Notes under the pieces: generated by a model
What the model saw: only the letters and a program-made list of their open reading frames with translations
Database searches by the model: none
What the model was told of the DNA's origin: nothing
Part shown: piece after piece, positions 33,901 through 41,546 of the stretch
Layout of the letters: every line of letters begins with the position of its first letter
Numbering within the stretch: position 1 is the first letter of the stretch
Position numbers and translations under genes: made by a program
Assembly (NCBI GenBank): GCA_035549015.1
Contig: DASZRW010000107.1
Location: 90,082-154,081 of the forward strand
DNA length: 64,000 nucleotides
Direction: 5' to 3'
From: JAFDZV01 sp035549015
GTDB lineage: Bacteria > Bacteroidota > Ignavibacteria > OLB7

Positions 33901-36827
33901 TCCTCGCCATGAACGACAAGATCAACCAGGGTGGCCTGGCGTTCCAGAGCGCAGCGAACCAGGGGAAGAAGGTCGGGTTGATCAAGGGAGACATCGCGAA
34001 CATCTCGAAGGAGTTCGGCTTCACGGGCAAGGCCATCCAGGGCGTGACCGTCGGCCTGCAGCAGCAACAGCAGCAGATCCGATCCAACGTGGTCGACGCA
34101 AAGAGCCTGGCCGATCAGTTTAAGGAGATGAACTCCCTGATGGACCAGGCAGTGCAGCAGGACCTGGCCGCGATCGCCCTGGTGAACGTGAAGCGAAAGC
34201 TCGGCCGCGACCTGTCGGAGCAGGAGCAGAAGGCGGCGAAGGAGGCCGCTGCGCGCCTGCCGCAGGAAGTAAAGGACCTGAAGACCGCACAGGCGGAGTT
34301 GAAGCGCCTGCGCATCCAGTACGGCCTGGACAAGAAGGAGGACAAGAAGAAGGAGGACAAGACTGATCAGGATGCACTCAAGCTCCTGGAGCTGCGCCAG
34401 AAGAACGCGCTGGCGTTGATCGATGATCAGCTCCTGAAGGAGGCGGTTGCCGCACAGCAGGCGATCGACCTGCAGAAGGCGAAGAACGTTGCTGAGGAGA
34501 AGGAAGACAAGGCGAGGGTGAAGAAGAAGGAGATTACGCAGAAGGATTTCGAGACGCGCCAAAGTGCACGCCAAGAGGAGTTGGATGGTAAAGAACTGGA
34601 CGCCGCCAACAAGCGGCAGGCGGCGCGTGAGAAGCTGGGCGTGGATCTGCTGAGGTTACAGGATGAGATCAATGCGCAGGATGTGGCGGTGATCCGTGCC
34701 GGCATCGAGGCGATCACCGAGACGGATGTGGCATCGGTGCGCACGCGTAACGCGCTGTTGATCGACGTGATGCACCGCGAGGCGGCGAGCCGCACGTTGG
34801 CGATCCTGACTGACAGCAAAGCCTTCCAGGATGCGGCACGCAAGGCAACGACTGATGAAGCCGATGCGGTGATCCAGGCGCAGATCGATCTGGCGCGTGC
34901 GCAGAAGGCTCTCGACGATGAAGAGGCAAAGCAGGGCAAAGCCCGTGACGAAGCCGCCATAACGAGGGCGCAGGAGGCCGTGAGCAAGGCGGTCGAGGGT
35001 GTAAACGCGGCGCAGGCCACGCTGACATCATCACTGCACGACTTCCGCCTCAGTGTACGCGACGCGATCGATCCCACGAAGAGCTTCGAGGAGATCCGCG
35101 CATCACTACCGGAGAAGTTGCAGAACCTGGTCTCCGACGGTGATCTGCGGAAGATCCTGGAGAGCCTGAAGCGGGAGCGGGCGGCGACCGACAACGCAGA
35201 GAAACAGCAGATCAAGGCCAACGAAGAATCCTTGCGTGAGGCAATCGGCAAGGCGCGCCTGGCGACCATCACGGACGTCGCCGAACGAGAACGCGAGCAG
35301 AAGCGGCTCGAGGCCGAGACCAGCCTGCGCGAGGAGCGCAAACAGATCGTTGCCGGCGAGAAGGAATTGACGCGCCTGCGCGAGGAAGCGTTCGAGCTGC
35401 GTATTGCCGAGCAGGCGGACTTCACGCGGCGCATGGCCGATGCGACGAATAAGGCGGCGTCCGATCAGGCGAAGCGGGAGGCGGACTACAAAACCAAGAT
35501 CGAATCGGCAGCCTCTGATCAGGAGAAGGCGCGGCTCGAGGCAGAGCTGCGTGCGAAGAACGCAGAGGCCGATGCGGCGCTGGCCAAAGAGATCGCCCGC
35601 CTGGAACGTGAACATCGCGGGCGGCTGGACCACATCGGCCGTACGGTGCTGGACGAACAGCAATTCACGCAGCGGATGGAGGACTTGCGAGCCCAACGCG
35701 CCGACGCTGATCGCAGGGCCGCGGATCTGGAGGTACAGGCGGAACTGGACAAGCACGATGAGGTAAAGACGCTGAACGCGTTCGTGGACGCGTTCCGTAC
35801 CAACCTCTCGAACAAACTCTCGCTGCAGGACCAGGAGCGCATCCAGAAGGAGATCGAGGGACTCGATACCGAGCGCAAGGCGCTGCACGACAAGTACAAC
35901 TCACATATCATCGATGCCGAGACGTACGATGCCAAGCTGAAGGAACTGAGTGACAAACGCACGGCGCTGCAGCAGCAGCTCGACGAGCAAAGCATCAACG
36001 TGCTCGATGCATTCAACGCGGGATTGGCTGGCAGTTTCACAGCGCTACAGACCACGTTCGCGGCCTCGACCGCAACAGCCACGGATCAGTACGCACAGGG
36101 TACCGGTCAGTTTTTGGATGTGCTTGGCGCGGCTGGACTGCAGTTCACGGCCATACTCGGCCGCGCCACGTTCGAACAGCAGAACATTGCCGATAACGCA
36201 TTGAAGGCAGCCGGTAAGCTCGCGTTTGACTTCCTGGACAAGATGGTGCCGGTGTGGTCGGCGCAGATCCTGGGCATTTCCCTGGCCACACCAGACGCCG
36301 TCGCCACGCTTGGCACTACAGCGCTGATCAAGTACGGCATCTTGACCGGTCTACTCAAGCTTGCTGTTGGCACCGCCAGATCGATTGCCGGATTCTACGA
36401 TGCCGGCTACACCGGCAACGGCAACCCGCGGGATGTCGCTGGTGTGGTGCACCGGCAGGAATTTGTGCACGGGCACGAGGTGACGCGTGTCCCGGAGAAT
36501 CGTATGCTTTTCGAGCACCTGCATCGAGGCGGCACGCAGGAACAGTGGTTCGTCGATCGGTTCGGGAAGTACTTCGTGGGACCGGATGGCCGGTGGCTGC
36601 GTGATCACGTGGATGCGGTGCACGCCTCAACACGGCAGCAGATGGAATCCCTTCGTACGGACATGAAGGATAGCCTTGACACGTTGAACGAGAACGTGCA
36701 GTTCATGGCGAGTAGATTCGAGTCTCATCGGTTCATTCACAACAGCTTCGGCCGCGTCGAAGTGGACCAGCGCACACTGCACTGGTCTGTCGACCAACAG
36801 CGGCATCGTGACGCAATACTCTCCTGA
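30975..36827 (+). CDS. Tail tape measure protein
   Basis: The product is 1950 residues from the ATG at 30975. The N-terminal 500 contain a TP901-type tape-measure core (ALDMSSSWDGLPIKAGQLQQGMFDAIASGVQGGKK; SATQLMTGTLNAFGESALSTGKYADYMFNI). A hydrophobic stretch lies near 497-525 (FLASPLGIALALLAAGAAAYAIF). Then come some 1200 residues of almost continuous Lys/Glu/Ala/Gln coiled coil. Near the C-terminus is a second hydrophobic part (AQILGISLATPDAVATLGTTALIKYGILTGLLKLAVGTA), then a globular tail. At about 1.5 angstrom per residue this would predict a tail near 290 nm, though this rule is only approximate and internal domains may be cleaved. Confidence 0.93.
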   Translation: MPALTLDILLNPKLNLEKANALLEVLQRSFGSAGQKIQLIDPQEVARIEKADAALRGIQKDLAADASEALKLSDVLAAIGDRAENAGKRAGSAFDFNQKIEAVRNFSSGIESLAKPFTELDTATQSLKTLGPEAAAMADDLRQAALDMSSSWDGLPIKAGQLQQGMFDAIASGVQGGKKELGEFIQKVGELSVGGAAPLASATQLMTGTLNAFGESALSTGKYADYMFNIVNVGVTSIPELASQLANVTPTAAAAGVKFYGLGGALAFMTQKGVPMAQSTTKVNQLLIEMQKPGAALAPILKAAGVSMDSLRNEELPDILGRIKVAIDATGKSATQLFSSSEAGAAFNVLTGDMQGFAQAVEDVRDTSGSARNAYEQMSDSVEVRTQRMLTIAEDFAIKGLDKIGSGFVSAAAGATQIAPMITTLVGLKEIFPTESMLKFGQGLLGTVAPALIKVGILKVVGVTETVADTAATTANTAAKGVQAIATDAATGAQYALNAAFLASPLGIALALLAAGAAAYAIFSSKTKDLKTATEDAAQSQEKMNAALEGQQAAAKQQRELHKLADELDSVKGKSDPESQHKYAEALDRVARKAPEVVDHIDDLNQKLDGHKQRLDVSSDALRKYADEQKALADQRVAEQMADMDDQAKALQESITANVEKMRELRAERQQLNTKQGQQAAEADSWGKALLLGPVGVGLKLVGVLDGAKDKLKKTRDEINKMAPELEAARAQQTKMIDQYGQMGLTIDDIAAKLNVAADVVRELAPPDFASSLANAEQFKQSIAGMSDEQQKLVNAAVNHAEAYKKAQANVADLKRQLADAKFGNDKSLQDDLEKKLADAQKVADERRVKVEADLDDTGTQAAIKALPDTAQKLMKPVTMTLNVISDDRRVAQITQRTTGIIREANELAEQSTSKLTAAQRLVYDQKQATLAAEYRKNMEQQAAAIGANVDELHALEAQKLAASDPKEVARLSGEILAMNDKINQGGLAFQSAANQGKKVGLIKGDIANISKEFGFTGKAIQGVTVGLQQQQQQIRSNVVDAKSLADQFKEMNSLMDQAVQQDLAAIALVNVKRKLGRDLSEQEQKAAKEAAARLPQEVKDLKTAQAELKRLRIQYGLDKKEDKKKEDKTDQDALKLLELRQKNALALIDDQLLKEAVAAQQAIDLQKAKNVAEEKEDKARVKKKEITQKDFETRQSARQEELDGKELDAANKRQAAREKLGVDLLRLQDEINAQDVAVIRAGIEAITETDVASVRTRNALLIDVMHREAASRTLAILTDSKAFQDAARKATTDEADAVIQAQIDLARAQKALDDEEAKQGKARDEAAITRAQEAVSKAVEGVNAAQATLTSSLHDFRLSVRDAIDPTKSFEEIRASLPEKLQNLVSDGDLRKILESLKRERAATDNAEKQQIKANEESLREAIGKARLATITDVAEREREQKRLEAETSLREERKQIVAGEKELTRLREEAFELRIAEQADFTRRMADATNKAASDQAKREADYKTKIESAASDQEKARLEAELRAKNAEADAALAKEIARLEREHRGRLDHIGRTVLDEQQFTQRMEDLRAQRADADRRAADLEVQAELDKHDEVKTLNAFVDAFRTNLSNKLSLQDQERIQKEIEGLDTERKALHDKYNSHIIDAETYDAKLKELSDKRTALQQQLDEQSINVLDAFNAGLAGSFTALQTTFAASTATATDQYAQGTGQFLDVLGAAGLQFTAILGRATFEQQNIADNALKAAGKLAFDFLDKMVPVWSAQILGISLATPDAVATLGTTALIKYGILTGLLKLAVGTARSIAGFYDAGYTGNGNPRDVAGVVHRQEFVHGHEVTRVPENRMLFEHLHRGGTQEQWFVDRFGKYFVGPDGRWLRDHVDAVHASTRQQMESLRTDMKDSLDTLNENVQFMASRFESHRFIHNSFGRVEVDQRTLHWSVDQQRHRDAILS

Positions 36828-36829
36828 TC

Positions 36830-37270
36830 ATGACCGACTTACTGCTGACAATCGATGGAGCGATCAACCCCGACGGCACCGGCGACACGGTGTCCGTGAC
36901 GCTGCAGACTGGTGGGCCTGAGCTCATACCGCTGCTCGAGGGAGACGTGAAGAAGTTCGCAGGCGGTGGCAAGAACGATGCCGGCGAGTGGCGATGGCGC
37001 CACGTCGCAAAACTTTTGCCGTTCTCACTCGACGATGCGACAGCGGACCATCCTCCGGATCTTCTGGACGATCTGCTGGTGGTATTGAAGCGGCCGTTCC
37101 GACGGATCACGGCGGTGTCCGGATTGCCCCTCTGGCCGCAGCGCCGGTACGATGCCATGCTGGTCTCCGGCGCGATCGACGTGATGGTCGCCGGCTGGGA
37201 TTTTCGGTATCCCTACGATGGCACCATCGAGGTGACACTGACACTCGAAAACCGCGCACGAGGCATCTGA
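36830..37270 (+). CDS. Tail protein of unknown function following the tape measure
   Basis: The product is 146 residues, 2 bp after the tape measure stop. It is beta-rich, with motifs LLLTIDGAINPDGTGDTVSVTLQTGG and GWDFRYPYDGTIEVTLTLENRARG. The gene position matches distal-tail/baseplate connectors of siphoviruses, but the sequence is unfamiliar. It is coupled to the next gene by an ATGA. Confidence 0.65.
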   Translation: MTDLLLTIDGAINPDGTGDTVSVTLQTGGPELIPLLEGDVKKFAGGGKNDAGEWRWRHVAKLLPFSLDDATADHPPDLLDDLLVVLKRPFRRITAVSGLPLWPQRRYDAMLVSGAIDVMVAGWDFRYPYDGTIEVTLTLENRARGI

Positions 37271-39195
37271 TGTCCTATCCCTGCAACGCATGGTTCCGTG
37301 AGTTCACCGAGGCCGGCATCAACTGGCGCATGGAGATCCTGCCGGTCAGTAACGGCGTGGATCTCGATGACGAGGATTTCCCGGTACACTGGCATGAGCT
37401 CGGCGAGACAGCGGTCATTGTGTTCTCGGGTGGTGTACGGCGCCAATACGATAAGCTGCCGTTCGGGGCGCCGGAAACCGGCGAAGGGAACGGCACCGTG
37501 GATCTCGGTTCGCTGCGATGGACCGAGGAGTGTGACGAGTTGCGCGCCGCGTTCATCAATCCGTTCGGAACCTGGCACAGTTTCGATCTCGGCGACGGCA
37601 GCGAACCGTTCGAGACGAGCACCGTGATCCGCTTCCTCTGGGACAATGGTATTGGCGCCACACCAACGCAGCTCTACTTCCAGGGTGCTATCACGTCCTC
37701 TCCTCCGCAGGAGTTCCCGATCGAGAATCCCGGCACGGAGTCGGCCACGATCCTGATGAACTTCACGATCGTCGATTTGCAGCGGCTCTGCTTCCAGCGC
37801 ATCAAGCCGGACTATCTGGCACGCTGGGTGCGCAACGTACGCACGCCGATCGGCCCGTATACCATCTCCTACGAGTTGTTGTTCCGTGATGGAGACCTGA
37901 CGTACGCGTACGTGCAATGCGGCCGTGGCGTGGAGTGGTACTCATGGTATTGGCGGCTGTCGGATCTCTATGCCGGCCTGCTGACGCTGGCGACCACGGC
38001 AATCAAAAGCTTCCTGCGATTGAGCACCGCGGCTATATCGTCGGGTACACATCCCTTCCGCACCACACATCTGCACAAGCAGGGGTGCACACGGTCCACG
38101 GCGCCCGGCGACGAACTCCTCTGGGACGATCTTCTGTTCCGTGGCGCAGTGAGCGACACAGATAGCCTGGCGAATGCAACGGAAGGTTTGCTGATCGACA
38201 ACGGGCACGGCAGCGAACAGCAGTCCCTGTACCGGTTCGAGAGCGGGTACGACCTGGTCAAGACGTGGTTCGCGTCAACGGTGGTAAAAGTGACGTATGA
38301 GAACATCGATGCGGACCAGGTGCACATCGTGCACCTCAAACCGCAGGTGTCTCGGTCTGCCAATGTCACTATCCCTACCATACTGCTGACGGACCAGAAG
38401 CCGAACCCGCGCCGGCCTGGCCGTGCGATGCGGTCTGTGAAGTGGGCAGTGCCGGGTATGTCGCAGCGTGATCTGGTCGATCACGAAGTGCCGACACCGC
38501 TCTCAGGAATTCGCACCGAAGAACTGTGGCCATATCGTGTACTGTTTCACAACCTACCGCACCTCGGTGATGATGGAAGTCGCGGTAGCCGCGGCCACGT
38601 GACATCCCTACTGATGCCGTACGACCAATCTCCCATCGGAGACTTCGATGACGTGGATCACGTGGCAGTAGTAGTGCCGGCGCCGTTCTCGATGTGGTCG
38701 CTCTACTATCGTGATCGGCCGTACGTGGATGGACAGTACCTCACTACGTCCGAGGTGATTATCCTGGTCGATAGCACTGTCGGTATCAGCACTGGCGATG
38801 ATACCGAGTACTACCACCCGCCGTTCGATGAATGGCCGGTCTATGCAGATGACCGGCATTCGAATGATCCGACAAAGAACGGTTGGGCTGATGCGCTACT
38901 CGACCAGATGGAACTGGTGCAGGGAGCGTCGTGCATCCCCTACGCCACAGCTGCCAGCATGGGAGCACTGATCGGTACGGTCGAGCAGACACTGTTGGAG
39001 GGGATTGTCGTTCCGATGACGCTGGTACGCCCTGACCAACTCGGTGACAAGGTCATCATCGGCACGGGCGATGCAAATTGCTTGCTGCCGGCAGGCGAGA
39101 CGTACGGATCGTTTCTACGCCTCTATGGCATCATCGTGTCCTACGAGGGGGACATGTCACGCGGTGAAGCCAAAATCGATATCCTGGGGATCTGA
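37270..39195 (+). CDS. Large distal tail/baseplate hub-like protein
   Basis: The product is 641 residues. The N-terminal 200 residues are a beta-rich tail-tip type domain (WRMEILPVSNGVDLDDEDFPVHWHELGETAVIVFSGGVRRQYD; LYFQGAITSSPPQEFPIENP). The middle has VKWAVPGMSQRDLVDHEVPTP. The C-terminal part ends with LRLYGIIVSYEGDMSRGEAKIDILGI, typical of the strand-rich end of tail hub proteins. It is linked by ATGA on both sides. The precise family is unknown. Confidence 0.65.
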   Translation: MSYPCNAWFREFTEAGINWRMEILPVSNGVDLDDEDFPVHWHELGETAVIVFSGGVRRQYDKLPFGAPETGEGNGTVDLGSLRWTEECDELRAAFINPFGTWHSFDLGDGSEPFETSTVIRFLWDNGIGATPTQLYFQGAITSSPPQEFPIENPGTESATILMNFTIVDLQRLCFQRIKPDYLARWVRNVRTPIGPYTISYELLFRDGDLTYAYVQCGRGVEWYSWYWRLSDLYAGLLTLATTAIKSFLRLSTAAISSGTHPFRTTHLHKQGCTRSTAPGDELLWDDLLFRGAVSDTDSLANATEGLLIDNGHGSEQQSLYRFESGYDLVKTWFASTVVKVTYENIDADQVHIVHLKPQVSRSANVTIPTILLTDQKPNPRRPGRAMRSVKWAVPGMSQRDLVDHEVPTPLSGIRTEELWPYRVLFHNLPHLGDDGSRGSRGHVTSLLMPYDQSPIGDFDDVDHVAVVVPAPFSMWSLYYRDRPYVDGQYLTTSEVIILVDSTVGISTGDDTEYYHPPFDEWPVYADDRHSNDPTKNGWADALLDQMELVQGASCIPYATAASMGALIGTVEQTLLEGIVVPMTLVRPDQLGDKVIIGTGDANCLLPAGETYGSFLRLYGIIVSYEGDMSRGEAKIDILGI

Positions 39196-41177
39196 TGTCA
39201 CAGGCAGTAGACAAGCGCCTGTCGGTCGACGGGCAGCGCCACGAGGATTGGTCCCGGTTGCGCACCGGAGTGCATCCGGAAACGGTTCGCAACTACTCAC
39301 AGGCGGCACCGATCGGCGGAGATCTCTCCGGCACGATCGCGAACGCGATCATTCGCGCGGGAGTGGTATCGGATGACAAGATCGGGATGCGCGTGCTGGA
39401 TGAGGGAGCTACTGTTCCTGCGGGACTGACTGCATCGGTGACCGGCTGGTTGCAGATTCTTGCGTCGCGCCTCCGGGGTGTCACTGGCGAGACGTCGGTG
39501 CTCACGGCACCGGATATCACGCTTGCTGCGACCTACACACACACGCAGGCGATTGCCGGTGCAGCGCTTGGGCACGTCAAGACCGGAGGCGATATCGGGA
39601 TCGATGGTGTTGGTGCGATGTGGATCAACAACGGTGCCATCATGCTCGGACACCTGGCGTTCACACCGGAACTGGCGTCAAACAAAAACGTGCCTGGCGG
39701 TTACGCGGGACTCGATGGCAGTGGACTCATCAACAGCACCCAATTACCGCCGCTCGCCATCACTGCTACCTCCGTGGTCTCGAGCCAGGCCGCCATGCTG
39801 GCACTCACGGCGCAGACCGGCGACGTGGCCGTGCGTACGGATCAGCAAAAAACATACATCCTGAAAGGGAGCGACCCGGCGGCGCTGACTGATTGGGAGC
39901 AGCTTCTCTTCCCTGCTGGTGTGGTGAGCATCACGGCGGGCAGCGGGCTGAGTGGCGGCACCATCACATCGACCGGCACGATCGCGGTGAACTACGATAA
40001 CACATTCATCAGCGTTGATGGCAGCAGCAAGCTGACGGTAAAGGACGGCAGTATCACGGGCGGCTCTGCCGGCAGCGGTGTGAAGCTTGCGCAGAGCACC
40101 ATCATCCCGGCCAACGTCTCGAAGGCCGGCGGTACCGATGGCATGTCGCTCATGTGCTCGTCGACGTGGGCAGGCAGCGCAATCTGGGGCTATGCCGAGG
40201 CCGGATCGCTGCACTATCCTCTGCCGGCACAGACGCTCAACAGCGCGTCGGCCGCGCTGACACTGACTGTCTCCGGCACGGGCGGTGGGTTCGCCATCAC
40301 GACATCCAGTTCCGGACACGCGCTGCGCGGTATTGCTTCGAGCACGGGCAACGGTGTGCGCGCCGAGAGCTCCAGCAGCGGCGATGCCCTGTACGCCACC
40401 AACACCTCCACGGGGCGTGCGGTGTACGCTCAGGTGACGGCGGCCGGCGGTGGCAACGCCGTACGCGCTGAGAGCGCCTCGACGGCTGACTGCGTCTACA
40501 TGCTCAACACCAGTACAACCACAGGCCGAGCTGCAACGATCGAGATCAACAGCGGCACCAACAGCAGCGATGCGGCGCTGATCAAGACCGCGGGCACTGG
40601 CAATGCGTTGGTCGTCGACTACCGCGGCGGCGGAACGTCTACGACGACTGCCCGCAACATCGCCATCTTCCAAGCCACCGGTGTCAACAAGGCCAGGATC
40701 GACAACACGGGGAAGGGCTACTTCAACGGCGGCACGCAGACGGGTGGTGCTGACTTCGCCGAGGCTGTCGAGTTCACGGGAAGCAAGGAAGACTATGAGC
40801 TTGGTGATGTGCTGGTGATCGACACGGCCAACGACCACACATTCACGAGATCGACGTCGGCCGATTCATTCTTGGTTGCCGGTGTCGTGGTGTCGCAGGA
40901 TGCCGCCAACATGCTGGCTGGTGTTCCGGAGGATGGCATGGACGGCGCGAAGCCGCGCATCGCGATGGCACGCAACGGCATCGTTTCGATCAAGGTGAAC
41001 GACGAGGGAGGAGCGATCGCGCGCGGGGACTGCTTGGCGTCGTCCTCGCATGTTGGTGAGGCCAAGCGCGTCGATCCCTTCACCGCGCATCCGCTCGCGA
41101 TCATCGGCAGAGCTCTCGAAGCATTCACGGGATCGACAGGGTCTGGCATAATCACCGCTCTGATCAATCCCACGTAA
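39195..41177 (+). CDS. Tail fibre protein
   Basis: The product is 660 residues. A short tail-binding N-terminus (MSQAVDKRLSVDGQRHEDWSRL) is followed by repetitive Gly/Ser/Thr-rich beta segments (GVVSITAGSGLSGGTITSTGTIAVNYD; GHALRGIASSTGNGVRAESSSSGDALYATNTSTGRAVYAQ). Its C-terminal region resembles the peptidase_G2/IMC autoprocessing region of fibres (GGADFAEAVEFTGSKEDYELGDVLVID, then ARNGIVSIKVNDEGGAIARGDCLASS). It is the last gene of the rightward block and the likely host-binding factor. A terminator follows. Confidence 0.82.
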   Translation: MSQAVDKRLSVDGQRHEDWSRLRTGVHPETVRNYSQAAPIGGDLSGTIANAIIRAGVVSDDKIGMRVLDEGATVPAGLTASVTGWLQILASRLRGVTGETSVLTAPDITLAATYTHTQAIAGAALGHVKTGGDIGIDGVGAMWINNGAIMLGHLAFTPELASNKNVPGGYAGLDGSGLINSTQLPPLAITATSVVSSQAAMLALTAQTGDVAVRTDQQKTYILKGSDPAALTDWEQLLFPAGVVSITAGSGLSGGTITSTGTIAVNYDNTFISVDGSSKLTVKDGSITGGSAGSGVKLAQSTIIPANVSKAGGTDGMSLMCSSTWAGSAIWGYAEAGSLHYPLPAQTLNSASAALTLTVSGTGGGFAITTSSSGHALRGIASSTGNGVRAESSSSGDALYATNTSTGRAVYAQVTAAGGGNAVRAESASTADCVYMLNTSTTTGRAATIEINSGTNSSDAALIKTAGTGNALVVDYRGGGTSTTTARNIAIFQATGVNKARIDNTGKGYFNGGTQTGGADFAEAVEFTGSKEDYELGDVLVIDTANDHTFTRSTSADSFLVAGVVVSQDAANMLAGVPEDGMDGAKPRIAMARNGIVSIKVNDEGGAIARGDCLASSSHVGEAKRVDPFTAHPLAIIGRALEAFTGSTGSGIITALINPT

Positions 41178-41250
41178 CCCACGCGAGTGGACGTGTAGTC
41201 CTACACGAAAGCAGGTTGGAGAGCTGCTGATCCGCAACTACTGAACGACG

Positions 41251-41277
41251 ACGGCCGAGGGAATCACCTTCGGCCGT
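41251..41277 (+). terminator. Terminator after the fibre gene
   Basis: ACGGCCGA (41251-41258) and TCGGCCGT (41270-41277) form the stem, with GG/CC pairs extending inside the loop, followed by TCGTATCTT. It is the end of the rightward late operon. Confidence 0.7.
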
Positions 41278-41299
41278 TCGTATCTTGCAGGCCATCCAA

Positions 41300-41454
41300 G
41301 CGCCCCTCATTGGAGGGGGCGTCCTCTCTATCCCCGTTGAGCTGAAGCGATATGGTGATGGCCATCAGATCGTTCTCGTAGGCTCAACGGGGACCACTTT
41401 CACTCACTGCGGACGGCCCTACTCAAGCTGCTTATACTGGCCGAAAGTAGGGCC
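41300..41454. other. Structured noncoding region between fibre gene and right end (three nested inverted repeats)
   Basis: Three structures are seen: (1) a CGCCCCTC/GAGGGGGCG hairpin at 41301-41321; (2) CCCCGTTGAGC (41332-41342) paired with GCTCAACGGGG (41392-41402), enclosing the palindrome TGATGGCCATCA (41356-41367); and (3) GGCCCTACT (41415-41423) with AGTAGGGCC (41446-41454), next to transposase site R2. It could be a small RNA, cruciform DNA, or terminators insulating the end. An open frame at 41285-41467 has a TTG start and little coding character. Confidence 0.5.
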
Positions 41455-41542
41455 GTTAATTTGGTAATCTACGCTACTGGTCGTACCTGCATTGGGGCGA
41501 AAATATCTCGATAATGAACATGGATTAGTTTGATAACCTACA
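41455..41542 (-). promoter_or_regulatory. Right-end transposase-binding sites (R1 41524-41538, R2 41455-41469) and terminal inverted repeat
   Basis: On the bottom strand, TGTAGGTTATCAAACTAAT starts at the terminal base 41542, and a second site, GATTACCAAATTAAC, lies 69 bp inside. Both match the left-end motif GRTTAnCARATTA. The terminal 14 bases form the right inverted repeat. Confidence 0.75.
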
Positions 41543-41546
41543 ATAT
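41543..41546. repeat. Right copy of the 4-bp target-site duplication (ATAT)
   Basis: ATAT immediately after the right prophage terminus equals the last four bases before the left terminus. It lies inside the codons His-Ile of the interrupted regulator gene. Confidence 0.75.

Larger units (their letters stand above)
10081..41542. mobile_element. Transposable (Mu-like) prophage, complete from end to end
   Basis: This is a 31,462-bp element bounded by inverted TGTAGGTTA(A/T)CAAA ends and flanked by direct ATAT. It encodes a leftward repressor, a Ner-like protein, a Mu-A-type DDE transposase, early genes, terminases, portal (DUF935), scaffold, capsid, lysis genes, tail tube, tape measure, distal tail and fibre proteins. 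Gene order near the left end matches Mu (end, repressor, ner, A). The tail genes look siphovirus-like: no sheath was recognised, and there is a long tape measure. It lies inside a host regulator gene. Three apparent frameshifts could mean decay or base-calling errors, so whether it is active is open. Confidence 0.93.

Noticed and set aside
41285..41467. Small 60-codon frame with TTG start near the right phage end
   Set aside because: It is explained by nested inverted repeats and overlaps transposase site R2; no RBS or family. Recorded as structured noncoding DNA.
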